Origin: Alphaproteobacteria bacterium
Lineage (GTDB): Bacteria > Pseudomonadota > Alphaproteobacteria > MPNO01 > UBA830
Direction: 5' to 3'
NCBI GenBank assembly: GCA_022822405.1
Contig: JAJEBT010000212.1
Span: forward strand, 1-64,000
Length of the DNA: 64,000 nucleotides
Shown: in pieces, positions 1 to 9,257 of the stretch
Layout of the letters: each line of letters begins with the position of its first letter
Position numbering within the stretch: the stretch's first letter is position 1
The notes under the pieces: generated by a model
Database searches by the model: none
What the model was told of the DNA's origin: nothing
Seen by the model: the letters and a program-made list of their open reading frames with translations, nothing else
Translations under genes and position numbers: made by a program

Positions 1-673
1 ACATGCCCGCACTATAAGAGCTCCAGCACAGGAAAGCCAGCAAAAACCGTCACAAACCTGCATGCACCAGCCCGAGCCTCGGCAACACCGAGAGGCCGTC
101 AGGAAAAATCCAACCAGAATCTTAGCGTGGGAAAACCCTGCTGTGTGCCGCCCGAGCAGGGCCGTGTCGGGATGCGCAGGACGATCATTGACCATGTTCA
201 GGGGGTGAGATTCCCGCCGATGCTCCCGGTGATCCGTGTGGCGGTGTTTTGGATCGAGTCTCGAGCGAGATGCCCGAATCGGGTAGTCATGTCGACCAGC
301 GCACGAATCCCACATTGTGGGTGAAACAGTCACGGTCTGAGATTTCCGCATATCAAGCGGAAAACCAGCATGTTTCATGACCGGCGATCCACCCGATCAG
401 GCTACGTGAGCGGTTGGCTCTCCACCGGTCGAACGATTTTCACCGTCGGCGACGCCGAGCAGGCGCCCGGCGTCGGGTATCGCGCGTTCGCGGATCCCGG
501 ATCTTGCGGAACGGTTACAGCGTCGCAAGGCTTTGCCCGACCTGCGGGAGGACTTCTGTGTCGTCGTCCCGTCGCTTTGCGAGGTGATTGGCCGGTCCTG
601 CCTTGACGCCGGAGCGCGCTTGGGCAAGGTTTTACGGGGGCCGATAACGCGGCCGGAACCTGGGAGCACGGCG
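1..673. other. Left-end stretch with no supported gene
   Basis: Short open frames exist here (for example 127-324 and 370-606 on the plus strand) but their translations are Arg/Pro/Ser-rich and unlike any family I know, and they lack good ribosome binding sites. The last part presumably carries the promoter of the dioxygenase operon that starts at 674. I see no RNA gene or repeat. Confidence 0.5.
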
Positions 674-1984
674 ATGTATGACGGCACGGAACCGGATTTC
701 GGTAAACTGATCGGACCGGGGCGGGTTCACCGCAGCGTCTACACCGATCCCGCCATCTTCGAGATCGAGATGGAACGCCTTTTCGGGAGGGCATGGGTCT
801 TCGTCGGCCACGACAGCCAGATCCCGGAGCCCGGGGACTACATCACGACGAAGATCGGCCGTCAGCCCGTCATCCTGATCCGCCACGGCGACGGCAAGCC
901 GTATGTGCTCCTGAACCGCTGCGCCCATCGTGGCGCCAAGGTTTGCAATGAGGCCTGCGGCAACGCGAAGCGCCTGGTCTGCCTCTATCACGGCTGGAGC
1001 TACGACACCGACGGGACGCTTCTCGGAGTGACCATGCCGGAGGGCAGCGCGCGGGACTTCGATGTCGCCGAGTTCGGGCTCGCGCGCGCGCCGCGCATCG
1101 CGGCCTATCGGGGCTTCATCTTCGCCAGCCTGTCGGCTGAAGGGGCTGGGTTCGACGAGTTCCTCGGCCCGATGAAGGCGAACATCGACGATCTCGTGGA
1201 TCGTGCGCCCGACGGCGAGATCCTGCTCGACGCCGGCCGCCACCGCTACAGCTATCGCGGCAACTGGAAGCTCCAGATCGAGAACGTGCTCGACTCCTAC
1301 CATGTGCCGTTCAGCCACGCCTCGACCGTCAACGAGAAGGGCGAGCAGTTCTCGCGGCGCGAGGGTGACGAGAAGGGCGCCAAGGTCGTCGAGGGGAGCG
1401 GCAAGAAGGACTCCAAGACATCGGATGCCTGGAAGGGGCGGCGCTCCTATGTCGTGGATTTCGGGCATGGCTGGACGAGCAAGACGGACCTCAACGACAA
1501 GGGGCGCACGAGCCCGGCCTGGGACGCCTACAGGAAGGCGCTGGCGGCCAAGGTCGGCGAGGACCGGATGGAGGAGATCCTGACGCCGCAGTTCCACAAC
1601 TCGCTGCTCTATCCGAACTGTTCCGTCATGGGACTCAACATCCATGTCCGCGTCGTCCATCCCGTCGCCGTCGACCGCACCGAGGTCGTCGTCTACCCGA
1701 TCCGCCTCAAGGGTGCGCCCGACGAGATGAACTTCCGCAACATCCGTCTGCTCAATGTCACCCACTCGGGGGCGTCGTTCGTGCAGACCGACGACCTCGA
1801 ATCCTTCCGCCGCACCCAGGAGGGGCTGCACAGCCTGCAGTCGGACTGGGTCGACATCTCGCGCGGGCTCGGCGAGGAGGAAGCCGACCGGCGCTACAAC
1901 GCGACGTCGGAATCCGCCATGCACGAGATGGCGGTGCGCGCCCAGTACAAGGCCTGGCTTCACTACATGTCCGGCGGAACCTGA
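674..1984 (+). CDS. Aromatic ring-hydroxylating dioxygenase, alpha (Rieske) subunit
   Basis: 436-residue oxygenase large subunit, which inserts both atoms of O2 into an aromatic ring using electrons from a reductase/ferredoxin. The Rieske cluster ligands are visible as C83-x-H85 and C103-x2-H106 (CAHRG and CLYHGW). The catalytic non-heme iron site is D207-x2-H210-x4-H215 in NVLDSYHVPFSH. The ATG at 674 follows GGGAG at good spacing; an in-frame extension upstream to 533 lacks one and is not family-like. The stop overlaps the start of the beta subunit (TGATG). The substrate cannot be read from sequence; benzoate- or anthranilate-like substrates are common in this size class. No ferredoxin or reductase gene is in the window. 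Confidence 0.93.
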   Translation: MYDGTEPDFGKLIGPGRVHRSVYTDPAIFEIEMERLFGRAWVFVGHDSQIPEPGDYITTKIGRQPVILIRHGDGKPYVLLNRCAHRGAKVCNEACGNAKRLVCLYHGWSYDTDGTLLGVTMPEGSARDFDVAEFGLARAPRIAAYRGFIFASLSAEGAGFDEFLGPMKANIDDLVDRAPDGEILLDAGRHRYSYRGNWKLQIENVLDSYHVPFSHASTVNEKGEQFSRREGDEKGAKVVEGSGKKDSKTSDAWKGRRSYVVDFGHGWTSKTDLNDKGRTSPAWDAYRKALAAKVGEDRMEEILTPQFHNSLLYPNCSVMGLNIHVRVVHPVAVDRTEVVVYPIRLKGAPDEMNFRNIRLLNVTHSGASFVQTDDLESFRRTQEGLHSLQSDWVDISRGLGEEEADRRYNATSESAMHEMAVRAQYKAWLHYMSGGT

Positions 1985-2523
1985 TGGGCGCCGCAAACGC
2001 GGACCTCTTCGCGCTCCCGGAGACGTCGCTCCCGGGCGGCGTGCCGGGGATCGACCGCGAGCCCTTCGAACTCTTTCTCATCCATGAGGCGCGCCTTCTC
2101 GACGATCGCAGGTTCGAGGACTGGATGGCGCTGTTCACCGAGGACGGGCTCTACTGGGTGCCCGCCGAGGCCGGCCAGAAGGATCCCTGGCAGAGCGCAT
2201 CGCTGTTCTTTGACGACCGCGACCTCATGGGAACGCGCATCGCGCGCCTGCGCCATCCCCGGATCCACGTCCAGACGCCGCCGTCACGGACGAACCACGT
2301 CGTCGCCAACGTGATCGTCGAGGAGGCAGATGAGGATGCCGGCCGCTATCTCGTGAGTTCGTCATCCTGGGTTGCCGAGTACCGGCTCGACCAGCAGCGC
2401 GTCTTCGCGGCGCGGCAGTACCACCGCCTCGAGCGCGACGGCGGGAGTTTCCGGATCGCGCTCAAGCGCGTCCATCTGATCAACTGCGATTCCGCCTTCG
2501 AGGCGATGGCGGTCCCGATCTGA
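1984..2523 (+). CDS. Aromatic ring-hydroxylating dioxygenase, beta (small) subunit
   Basis: 179 residues, the usual length for the SnoaL/NTF2-like small subunit that packs with the alpha subunit in an a3b3 oxygenase and has a structural role. The central block (FEDWMALFTEDGLYWVP) and the C-terminal segment VHLINCDSAF match the family. The start ATG shares a base with the alpha-subunit stop, so the two are translationally coupled. The gene ends 32 bp before the convergent hslU. Confidence 0.92.
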   Translation: MGAANADLFALPETSLPGGVPGIDREPFELFLIHEARLLDDRRFEDWMALFTEDGLYWVPAEAGQKDPWQSASLFFDDRDLMGTRIARLRHPRIHVQTPPSRTNHVVANVIVEEADEDAGRYLVSSSSWVAEYRLDQQRVFAARQYHRLERDGGSFRIALKRVHLINCDSAFEAMAVPI

Positions 2524-2524
2524 A

Positions 2525-2549
2525 GCCCGGCCCCCGGCCATTGCCGGGC
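2525..2549. terminator. Candidate bidirectional hairpin between dioxygenase beta and hslU
   Basis: GCCCGGC (2525-2531) is complementary to GCCGGGC (2543-2549), giving a 7-bp GC stem with an 11-base loop between two convergent genes. There is no clear T-tract on either side, so intrinsic termination is only a suggestion. Confidence 0.4.
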
Positions 2550-2555
2550 GCGCCG

Positions 2556-3869
2556 CTACAGGATGAATTTCGAGAGGTCGGCGTCCTTCGCGAGGTCAGC
2601 GACATTGGCGCGCACAAGTTCGGCGTCGATTTTCACCGTCTCCCCGCTCCGGTCCGAGGCCGTGAACGAGATCTCCTCCAGCAGCCGCTCCATCACCGTC
2701 TGCAGCCGCCGGGCGCCGATATTCTCCACCGTCCGGTTGATCTCGGCCGTCAGCGCGGCGAGCGCGTCGATGGCGTCGTCGGTGAACTCGAGGGTTACCT
2801 CCTCGGTCGCCATCAGCGCCGTGTACTGGCGGATCAGGTTGGTCTCGGGCTCGGTGAGGATGCGCCGGAAATCCGCCTCGTTGAGCGCCTTGAGCTCGAC
2901 CCGGATGGGAAGCCGCCCCTGAAGCTCGGGCAGCAGGTCGGCCGGCTTGGCGAGGTGGAACGCACCCGACGCGACGAACAGGATGTGATCGGTCTTCACG
3001 GTGCCGTGCTTGGTCGGCACCGTGGTACCCTCGATCAGGGGCAGCAGGTCGCGCTGCACACCCTCGCGGCTGACGTCGGCGCCGACGCGGCCGTCCGAGC
3101 GCGCGCAGATCTTGTCGATCTCGTCGAGGAAGACGATCCCGTTCTGCTCGACGGCGTCGATGGCGGTGCGGACGACGAGGTCGTCGTCGAGGAGCTTGTC
3201 GCTCTCCTCCTCGATCAGGATCTCGTGGCTGTCGGCAACGGTCATCTTCTTGGGCTTGGCCTGGTTGCCGAAGGCCTTGCCGAGCATGTCGTTGAGGTTG
3301 ATCATCCCCATCTGGGCGCCCGGCATGCCCGGGATCTCGAAGGTCGGCAGGCCGCCGCCGCCCGAGTCGGTGATCTCGATCTCGATCTCCCGGTCGTCGA
3401 GCTCGCCGCCGCGGAGCATGTCGCGGAACTTGCGGCGCGTGGCCTCGTTGGCGTTGGCGCCGACAAGCGCGTCGAGGACCCGTTCCTCGGCCGCAAGCTC
3501 GGCGCGCGCGGTGACCTCCTTGCGCATGCGGTCGCGGGTCATCTGGATGGCGATCTCGACAAGGTCGCGGACGATCGATTCGACGTCGCGGCCGACATAG
3601 CCGACCTCGGTGAACTTGGTCGCCTCGACCTTGAGGAACGGCGCCTGGGCGAGGCGCGCAAGGCGCCGCGAGATCTCGGTCTTGCCGACGCCGGTGGGCC
3701 CGATCATCAGGATGTTCTTCGGCAGCACTTCCTCGCGCAGGCTGTCGTCGAGCTGTTGGCGCCGCCAGCGGTTGCGCAGCGCGACCGCGACGGCGCGCTT
3801 GGCATCGTTCTGGCCGACGATGTAGCGGTCGAGTTCGGAGACGATTTCACGGGGAGAGAAGTTGGTCAC
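2556..3869 (-). CDS. hslU: ATP-dependent protease ATPase subunit HslU
   Basis: 437 residues, full length. AAA+ unfoldase that feeds proteins into the HslV chamber in the cytoplasm. It opens with the family hallmark [21 protein letters not shown], has Walker [10 protein letters not shown], Walker B FLDEIDKI and the conserved C-terminal tail ending in KFIL, which inserts into HslV. The start lies 3 bp after the hslV stop, forming an hslV-hslU operon. In many bacteria this operon is part of the heat-shock response; no sigma-32 promoter was identified here. Confidence 0.98.
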   Translation of the reverse strand: MTNFSPREIVSELDRYIVGQNDAKRAVAVALRNRWRRQQLDDSLREEVLPKNILMIGPTGVGKTEISRRLARLAQAPFLKVEATKFTEVGYVGRDVESIVRDLVEIAIQMTRDRMRKEVTARAELAAEERVLDALVGANANEATRRKFRDMLRGGELDDREIEIEITDSGGGGLPTFEIPGMPGAQMGMINLNDMLGKAFGNQAKPKKMTVADSHEILIEEESDKLLDDDLVVRTAIDAVEQNGIVFLDEIDKICARSDGRVGADVSREGVQRDLLPLIEGTTVPTKHGTVKTDHILFVASGAFHLAKPADLLPELQGRLPIRVELKALNEADFRRILTEPETNLIRQYTALMATEEVTLEFTDDAIDALAALTAEINRTVENIGARRLQTVMERLLEEISFTASDRSGETVKIDAELVRANVADLAKDADLSKFIL

Positions 3870-3872
3870 GGA

Positions 3873-4421
3873 TCAGAGGCTTTCGATGACGACGTTGCGG
3901 TTGGTGTAAATACAGATATCCGCCGCCACTTCCATGGCGCGGCGCGCGATTTCCTCGGCGTCGAGATCGTCCTGGCCGACGAGCGCGCGCGCCGCGGCGA
4001 GCGCGTAGGCGCCGCCGGAGCCGATGCCGATCAGCCCCTCCTCGGGCTCGAGCACGTCGCCGGTGCCGGTCAGCACCAGCGAGACATCGCTGTCCGCGAC
4101 TGCCATCATCGCCTCGAGGCGGCGCAGGTAGCGGTCCGTGCGCCAGTCCTTCGCAAGCTCGACGCAGGCCCGTGTGAGCTGTCCGGGATGCTGTTCGAGC
4201 TTGCCCTCGAGGCGCTCGAAGAGCGTGAAGGCGTCGGCCGTCGCGCCGGCGAACCCGGCGAGGACGGAATCGTCGCCGAGGCGGCGCACCTTCTTCGCGT
4301 TGGACTTCATGACGGTGTTGCCGAAGGTCACCTGGCCGTCGCCGGCAACTACGACGCGGCCGCCCTTGCGTACCGACAGGATGGTGGTGCCGTGCCAGGT
4401 CGGGGGCGTTGTTTCGGTCAT
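3873..4421 (-). CDS. hslV: ATP-dependent protease proteolytic subunit HslV
   Basis: 182 residues. Threonine peptidase forming the double-hexamer core of the HslUV protease. The propeptide is about 11 residues and is expected to be removed before the first Thr of [10 protein letters not shown], which becomes the nucleophile. The [13 protein letters not shown] segment and the C-terminal [14 protein letters not shown] match the family. Translated divergently from hisB, with a 340-bp shared upstream region. Confidence 0.98.
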   Translation of the reverse strand: MTETTPPTWHGTTILSVRKGGRVVVAGDGQVTFGNTVMKSNAKKVRRLGDDSVLAGFAGATADAFTLFERLEGKLEQHPGQLTRACVELAKDWRTDRYLRRLEAMMAVADSDVSLVLTGTGDVLEPEEGLIGIGSGGAYALAAARALVGQDDLDAEEIARRAMEVAADICIYTNRNVVIESL

Positions 4422-4761
4422 GCTGCCTTCCGTAACAATTGCCGCCGCCGTGGTTCCGGTTTCGCGCCGCCGGGAGCAGCCGGTCTTCGCCGGCTGTGCG
4501 CTGCAGGGGCGTCGGGCCGCGTGCGGGACCTCTTCGCAGGGCTGAGGCGGCGGGCCCCGAACCGGAGACCCGGCCCGGATCCCGATGCGCGGGCGCAGCT
4601 TATAGCATTAACCGGGGCCTGCTCATATTGGCAAAGACGCGTCCGACCTGCTACAAGGCGCCCTGCACAGCCGCCCGGAACAGGCCCGCGGACCTGCGGA
4701 AAAGCCGGTTCCGCGACTGCCGGGCACCTCCGGATTGTTTCTGCCGCGGACAGCATGCGAG
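4422..4761. promoter_or_regulatory. Divergent intergenic region between hslV and hisB
   Basis: About 340 bp that must contain the promoters of both the hslVU operon (minus) and the his genes (plus). No convincing sigma-70 or heat-shock consensus pair stood out, and open frames crossing it look non-coding. Confidence 0.5.
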
Positions 4762-5355
4762 ATGCGCAAGGCCAACGTCACAAGAAAGACCAAGGAGACC
4801 GAGATCGAGGTCGGCGTGAACCTCGACGGGGACGGCAACTACGATGTTGCGACCGGCATCGGCTTTCTTGACCACATGCTCGAACAGCTGGCGCGCCACA
4901 GCCTGATGGACCTCGAGGTGCGGGCGAAGGGCGATCTCCACATCGACTTTCACCACACGACCGAGGACACGGGCATCGCGGTCGGCCAGGCGGTGCGCAA
5001 GGCGCTCGGCGAGAGCCGCGGTATCGTGCGCTTCGCCAGCGCGCTGATACCGATGGACGAGACACTGACCCGCGTCGCCATCGACGTCTCGAACCGTCCC
5101 TATCTGATCTGGAAGGTCGCGTTCTCGCGGCCGAAACTCGGCGAGATGGATACCGAGCTCTTCAAGGAGTGGTTCCAGGCCTTTGCCCAGAACGCCGGGG
5201 TGACGCTGCATGTCGAGAACCTCTATGGCGAGAACAATCACCATATCGTCGAGTCCTGCTTCAAGGGGCTCGCGAGGGCATTAAGGACGGCGGTCGAGAT
5301 CGATCCGCGCGCCGCCGGCTCCATCCCCTCGACCAAGGGCACCCTGGACGACTAG
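4762..5355 (+). CDS. hisB: Imidazoleglycerol-phosphate dehydratase
   Basis: 197 residues from ATG 4762 ([10 protein letters not shown]...). Histidine biosynthesis, converting imidazole glycerol phosphate to imidazole acetol phosphate. Metal-binding histidines are in [22 protein letters not shown] and [10 protein letters not shown]. It is the monofunctional form without the phosphatase domain of E. coli HisB. An upstream in-frame ATG at 4735 would add nine residues unlike the family, so 4762 is preferred. It is the first his gene in the window; hisH follows after 145 bp. Confidence 0.97.
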   Translation: MRKANVTRKTKETEIEVGVNLDGDGNYDVATGIGFLDHMLEQLARHSLMDLEVRAKGDLHIDFHHTTEDTGIAVGQAVRKALGESRGIVRFASALIPMDETLTRVAIDVSNRPYLIWKVAFSRPKLGEMDTELFKEWFQAFAQNAGVTLHVENLYGENNHHIVESCFKGLARALRTAVEIDPRAAGSIPSTKGTLDD

Positions 5356-5500
5356 GAGACGGCGCCGCGCGCGGTGCGCGGCCCGGGGCTCGTGCCACCC
5401 GGCGTTCCGGGGCCTGGCTGCGGCGCATTGCGCCGGTCCTGTGCCCGGCCGCCGCCTAAAGAGGCGCGGGCGGTGGCAGGGCCCACGGAAAGGATGATCG

Positions 5501-6208
5501 ATGGACGTTGCCGTGATCGACTACGGGTCGGGCAATCTGAGGTCGGCCGCGAAGGCGCTCGAACGCGCCGCCCGCGAACGCGGTCTCGACGCCGCGATCG
5601 AGGTCACCGGGCAGGCCGCGGCGCTCGACCGGGCCGACCGGATCGTGTTGCCGGGCGTCGGCGCCTTCGGCGACTGCGCCCGCGGGCTCGGCGCGCTTTC
5701 CGGCATGGTCAAGGCGCTCGAGCGCAATGTCCGGGAGCGCGGGAAGCCCTTTCTCGGGATCTGCGTCGGCATGCAGCTGATGGCCGACCGCGGCATCGAG
5801 CACGGCGTCCATGACGGGCTCGGCTGGATCCCCGGCGAGGTGCGCCCGCTGCCCGCCGGCGGCCCGCGGCTGAAGATCCCGCACATGGGGTGGAACGCGG
5901 TGGAGGCGTCGGCGGGTGCTGCCGCACATCCGGTGGTTGCCGGCCTCGGCGCGTCCGCGCACGCTTATTTCGTGCACAGCTATGCGATATACTGCGAGCA
6001 GGACAGCGATATCCTCGCCACGGCCGAACACGGCGACCGGTTTCCGGCAATCGTCGGGCGCGCCAACATGGTCGGAACCCAGTTTCACCCCGAAAAGAGC
6101 CAGGCCGCCGGTCTCCGGTTTCTGGGGGATTTCCTGGCATGGCAGCCGGCGTGGCGCGGAGAGGGGAGTCCGGATGACCAAGGCAAAGACCGCAGTAGAG
6201 CCCCTTGA
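5501..6208 (+). CDS. hisH: Imidazole glycerol phosphate synthase, glutaminase subunit HisH
   Basis: 235 residues. Class I glutamine amidotransferase that supplies ammonia to HisF. The nucleophile Cys is in GICVGMQLM and the catalytic His/Glu are in FHPEKSQ. The 3' end overlaps the next gene by 35 bp, so the last residues (rich in Arg/Gly) may be a run-on past the domain. Confidence 0.96.
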   Translation: MDVAVIDYGSGNLRSAAKALERAARERGLDAAIEVTGQAAALDRADRIVLPGVGAFGDCARGLGALSGMVKALERNVRERGKPFLGICVGMQLMADRGIEHGVHDGLGWIPGEVRPLPAGGPRLKIPHMGWNAVEASAGAAAHPVVAGLGASAHAYFVHSYAIYCEQDSDILATAEHGDRFPAIVGRANMVGTQFHPEKSQAAGLRFLGDFLAWQPAWRGEGSPDDQGKDRSRAP

Positions 6209-6737
6209 GGAGATCTCGGACGAGGATCTCGAGGATCTCTGCGACGCGGCCGAATCCTCGATCGTCGACGGCGGCGGGTTCGGCTGGCTGACGCCGCCGC
6301 CACGCGCGATGCTCGGGCGCTATTTCCGGGGCGTGGTGCTTGTGCCCGAGCGGCATCTCTTCGTCGGCCGGCTCGACGGCCGGATCGCCGCCTCGGCCCA
6401 ACTCCAGGAGCCGCCGCGGAACAACGAGGCGCAGGCGCATATCGCGACCCTGACGGCGCTGTTCGTCGCGCCGTGGGCGCGCGGCCGCGGCATCTCTCCG
6501 AAGCTCGCGTCGGTGGTCGAGGATAAGGCGCGGAAGCTCGGCTACCACATCCTCCAGCTCGATCTCCGCGCCACTCAGACGGCGGCCATCAACCTCTATG
6601 AGCAGCTCGGCTTCGAGCGCTGGGGCACCAATCCCCAGTACGCCCTCGTCGACGGGGAGACCGTGCCCGGCCACTACTATTCCAAGCGCCTTCGCCCGGC
6701 CCCGCGGCGGCGCGCCCGGGCCCGCCCCGCGAAATGA
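6174..6737 (+). CDS. GNAT-family N-acetyltransferase inside the his operon
   Basis: 187 residues from ATG 6174, preceded by GAGGGGAG. The GNAT acetyl-CoA fold is visible: the beta4/P-loop region [18 protein letters not shown] and the later [12 protein letters not shown] motif, followed by a basic tail. It lies between hisH and hisA, overlapping hisH by 35 bp and hisA by 4 bp (ATGA), so it is co-translated with the his genes. The substrate is unknown. Its place suggests a link to histidine or amino-acid metabolism, but it could simply be a passenger. Confidence 0.88.
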   Translation: MTKAKTAVEPLEEISDEDLEDLCDAAESSIVDGGGFGWLTPPPRAMLGRYFRGVVLVPERHLFVGRLDGRIAASAQLQEPPRNNEAQAHIATLTALFVAPWARGRGISPKLASVVEDKARKLGYHILQLDLRATQTAAINLYEQLGFERWGTNPQYALVDGETVPGHYYSKRLRPAPRRRARARPAK

Positions 6738-7462
6738 TCCTGTTCCCGGCGATCGACCTCAAGGACGGAGCCTGCGTCCGCCTCGTGCGCGGCGACATGG
6801 GCAAGGCCACCGTCTTCAACGAGGATCCGGCCGCGCAGGCGCAGGAGTTCGAGGCGGCAGGGTTCGAATGGCTCCATGTCGTCGACCTCAACGGCGCCTT
6901 TGCAGGCCGTCCGGTGAACCGGGACGCCGTCCGTGCCATCATTGGCGCCACGACGATGCCGGTGCAACTCGGCGGCGGCATCCGCGACCGCGAGACGGTC
7001 GAGGCCTGGCTCGAGGCGGGCGTGGCGCGGGTCATTCTCGGCACTGCGGCGGTCCGTGATCCGGAGTTCGCGCGCGACGTCTGCGCGCGCTTTCCCGGGC
7101 GCGTTGTGATCGGCATCGACGGGCGCGGCGGGCGTGCCGCCGTCGAGGGCTGGGCCGAGACCTCCGAGATCAAGGTGCACGAGCTTGCGCTTCACTTCGA
7201 GGACGCCGGAGCGGCCGCCATCGTCTATACTGATATCGACCGCGACGGCGCCCTCGAGGGGCTGAACGTTGAGGCCACGGTGGCGCTCGCGCGGCGCATC
7301 GACACGCCGGTGATCGCCTCGGGCGGCGTGCGCGGCCCCGCGGATCTCGAGGCGATCGCCGGGCACGCCGACGCCGGCATCGAGGGCGTGATCGCGGGGC
7401 GCGCGATCTATGACGGGCGTATCGACGCGGCCGCGGCGCTGGCTCTGATGCGGGGGGTATGA
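6734..7462 (+). CDS. hisA: ProFAR isomerase HisA
   Basis: 242 residues, a (beta-alpha)8 barrel that isomerises ProFAR to PRFAR in histidine biosynthesis. The catalytic aspartates sit in FPAIDLKDG and VYTDIDRDG, and the phosphate-binding loops are QLGGGIRD and IASGGVRG. It starts inside the acetyltransferase stop (ATGA) and overlaps hisF by 4 bp. Confidence 0.98.
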   Translation: MILFPAIDLKDGACVRLVRGDMGKATVFNEDPAAQAQEFEAAGFEWLHVVDLNGAFAGRPVNRDAVRAIIGATTMPVQLGGGIRDRETVEAWLEAGVARVILGTAAVRDPEFARDVCARFPGRVVIGIDGRGGRAAVEGWAETSEIKVHELALHFEDAGAAAIVYTDIDRDGALEGLNVEATVALARRIDTPVIASGGVRGPADLEAIAGHADAGIEGVIAGRAIYDGRIDAAAALALMRGV

Positions 7463-8241
7463 GCGTGCTCAAGGCACGCATCATCCCGTGTCTCGACGTC
7501 AAGGACGGCCGCACCGTCAAGGGCGTCAACTTCGTCGACCTGGTTGATGCCGGCGACCCGGTCGAGCAGGCGCGCTTTTACGACGCCGGGGGTGCCGACG
7601 AGCTCTGTTTCCTCGACATCACGGCGAGCCACGAGAATCGTGACACTATTCATGACGTGGTGGCTCGGACCGCCGAGCAGTGCTTCATGCCGCTCACCGT
7701 CGGTGGCGGGGTGCGCACGGTCGCCGACATCCGGAAGCTCCTGCTCTCCGGCGCCGACAAGGTCTCGATCAACACCGCCGCCGTCCACCGCCCCGAATTC
7801 GTCGCCGAGGCGGCCGAGAAGTTCGGCGCCCAGTGCATCGTCGTCGCCATCGACGCCAAGGCCACGGGTCCGGGCAAGTGGGAGATCTTCACCCATGGCG
7901 GGCGCCGGCCGACCGGCATCGACGCGGTCGAGTGGGCGCGGCGCATGACGGCGCTCGGCGCCGGCGAGATCCTGCTCACCTCGATGGATCGGGACGGCAC
8001 GCGGCAGGGTTTCGACATCCCGCTGACGCGCGCGATCTCGGACGCAATCACGGCGCCGGTGATCGCGTCAGGCGGCGTCGGCACGCTCGATCATCTCGCC
8101 GAGGGAATCCTCGAGGGGCACGCGTCGGCGGTGCTTGCGGCTTCGATATTTCATTTCGGGGAGCACACGATTCTCGAGGCGCGGGCGCACCTGGCGGCAA
8201 GCGGCGTCGCCGTGCGGCCGCTCGATGGCGACGCGGCGTAG
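7459..8241 (+). CDS. hisF: Imidazole glycerol phosphate synthase, cyclase subunit HisF
   Basis: 260 residues. Barrel partner of HisH that closes the imidazole ring and releases AICAR. Visible are [15 protein letters not shown] with its catalytic Asp, [23 protein letters not shown] with the second Asp, and IASGGVG. ATGA overlap with hisA. Usual followers such as hisE are not present; the his block ends here and is followed by about 300 bp without a gene. Confidence 0.98.
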   Translation: MSVLKARIIPCLDVKDGRTVKGVNFVDLVDAGDPVEQARFYDAGGADELCFLDITASHENRDTIHDVVARTAEQCFMPLTVGGGVRTVADIRKLLLSGADKVSINTAAVHRPEFVAEAAEKFGAQCIVVAIDAKATGPGKWEIFTHGGRRPTGIDAVEWARRMTALGAGEILLTSMDRDGTRQGFDIPLTRAISDAITAPVIASGGVGTLDHLAEGILEGHASAVLAASIFHFGEHTILEARAHLAASGVAVRPLDGDAA

Positions 8242-8541
8242 GCGCTACCGCTTGCCGGCTCGAGTTCCGTGGCCGTCCTCTCTACGATTTTCCCGAAGTG
8301 CGTCAGGGCCCCGCCCGCTCCCCCGAGCTGACCGCGCTCGGACAGGCCCGGAGCGCGATGGCTCCGTCGCGATGCGGAAGCGTTTGCGGTTTTAGGGGAC
8401 GGCCGCTCGGCGCTGCCGTCCCGTTACCGGTTGTGAATCGAGTGGTTAAGGCCGTAGCGGTGCGGAACTGTTCGGGCTGGTGTCCTGCGAGGCTGCGGTG
8501 TTTTGCTGCTTGGGCCTTCGGTGGGTTGTCTTCCGGGGCGT
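8242..8541. other. Gene-free interval between hisF and the heme monooxygenase
   Basis: About 300 bp between convergent genes. Candidate frames on either strand are Arg/Pro/Ser-rich and look like shadows. No hairpin with a T-tract was recognised. Confidence 0.5.
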
Positions 8542-8850
8542 CTACTGCTCGAGGACGGTCTCGAAGCCCTCGAACTCGGGGTGGCCGAGATAGAGATTAC
8601 GCCGGGCACCGGCTCCGGCGTGGGCCTTTCTGAACACTTCGGATTGCGTCCACGCCTCGAAGGATTCGCGATCCTGCCAGGTCGAGTGTGAGGCGTAGAG
8701 CGTATGGTCCTCCGCTTCCGGCCCCTTCAGGAGGCGGAATCCGGCGAAACCGGGAACGCCTTCGAGATGGGAGTTCCGTTCGGACCACAGCCGTTCGAAG
8801 TCGTCTTCGCATCCGCGCACGATGCGGAACCGGTTCATCGCGATAAACAT
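8542..8850 (-). CDS. Heme-degrading monooxygenase, HmuQ/IsdG-like (ABM fold)
   Basis: 102 residues of the antibiotic-biosynthesis-monooxygenase dimeric alpha-beta fold. The pattern MFIAMNRFR, PGFAGFRLLKG, YASHSTWQD, FEAWTQSEVFRKAH and LYLGHPEFEGFE closely follows the rhizobial HmuQ/HmuD and Brucella BhuQ group, which open heme to biliverdin and release iron. The Asn near the N-terminus and the His in FRKAH correspond to expected heme-pocket residues. It stands alone, with no heme-uptake genes nearby. A second ATG at 8838 is possible. Confidence 0.87.
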   Translation of the reverse strand: MFIAMNRFRIVRGCEDDFERLWSERNSHLEGVPGFAGFRLLKGPEAEDHTLYASHSTWQDRESFEAWTQSEVFRKAHAGAGARRNLYLGHPEFEGFETVLEQ

Positions 8851-9037
8851 GCTGTCCGTTCCCGTCTTTTGCGGCGTCCGTCCCGGACCGCCGCCCGGCC
8901 ACGGTTATGCCACAGCCGGGCGGCATGGCGAAAGGCCTTGCGGAACGTGGGCTGCCCGCGGCTGGCCGTTCTGCCGGGATGCGCCGGCGCGGTTCAGCGC
9001 CGCGCCGGCCTTGTCCCATGTCTGGTCCGGGATCCTG

Positions 9038-9066
9038 TTGACCCGGCGGCCGACGTCGCCTATCAC
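9038..9066 (+). promoter_or_regulatory. Sigma-70-like promoter of the trp leader
   Basis: TTGACC at 9038-9043 and TATCAC at 9061-9066 are separated by exactly 17 bases. The predicted start point (about 9073-9077) falls at or just before the leader-peptide ATG at 9077, so the mRNA would be leaderless or almost so, as described for the rhizobial trpL transcript. Confidence 0.6.
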
Positions 9067-9076
9067 TTCGGCCGTT

Positions 9077-9127
9077 ATGCAGGGAACGGCTTCGATCTCG
9101 ACGAATCGGTGGTGGCGCTCCGCTTGA
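9077..9127 (+). CDS. trpL: trp leader peptide TrpL
   Basis: 16-residue reading frame, MQGTASISTNRWWRSA, with two adjacent Trp codons at 9110-9115 shortly before the stop. It is followed after about 32 bp by a terminator hairpin and then by trpE(G), the standard layout of ribosome-mediated attenuation: when charged tRNA-Trp is scarce, the ribosome stalls at the Trp pair and prevents terminator formation. Rhizobial leaders carry three Trp codons; here there are two. Confidence 0.82.
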   Translation: MQGTASISTNRWWRSA

Positions 9128-9159
9128 AGCGGCGGTGGGCATCTCCTGTGTGACATGTG

Positions 9160-9192
9160 CGGCTGCCGGGGTCCGGGCAGCCGTTTTCTTTT
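9160..9192 (+). terminator. trp attenuator terminator
   Basis: CGGCTGCC (9160-9167) pairs perfectly with GGCAGCCG (9176-9183) around an 8-base loop and is followed at once by TTTTCTTTT. It is a textbook intrinsic terminator between the leader peptide and trpE(G). Confidence 0.85.
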
Positions 9193-9257
9193 CCGGAAAT
9201 TGCATGGCTCGGCGCCCGGCCACCCCGGCGAGCGGGGACAGGCGGGAAGGGAACGTC

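Noticed and set aside
632-1996. Long minus-strand open frame opposite the dioxygenase alpha subunit
   Set aside because: The plus strand carries the Rieske and iron motifs; the antisense frame is a GC-skew shadow.
2541-4871. Very long plus-strand open frame (776 codons) opposite hslU and hslV
   Set aside because: It is antisense to two certain genes and is an effect of the GC-rich codon pattern; its protein has no family character.
9135-9257. Extended start for the anthranilate synthase
   Set aside because: It would translate through the attenuator hairpin and T-tract; ATG 9258 with a good ribosome site is better.
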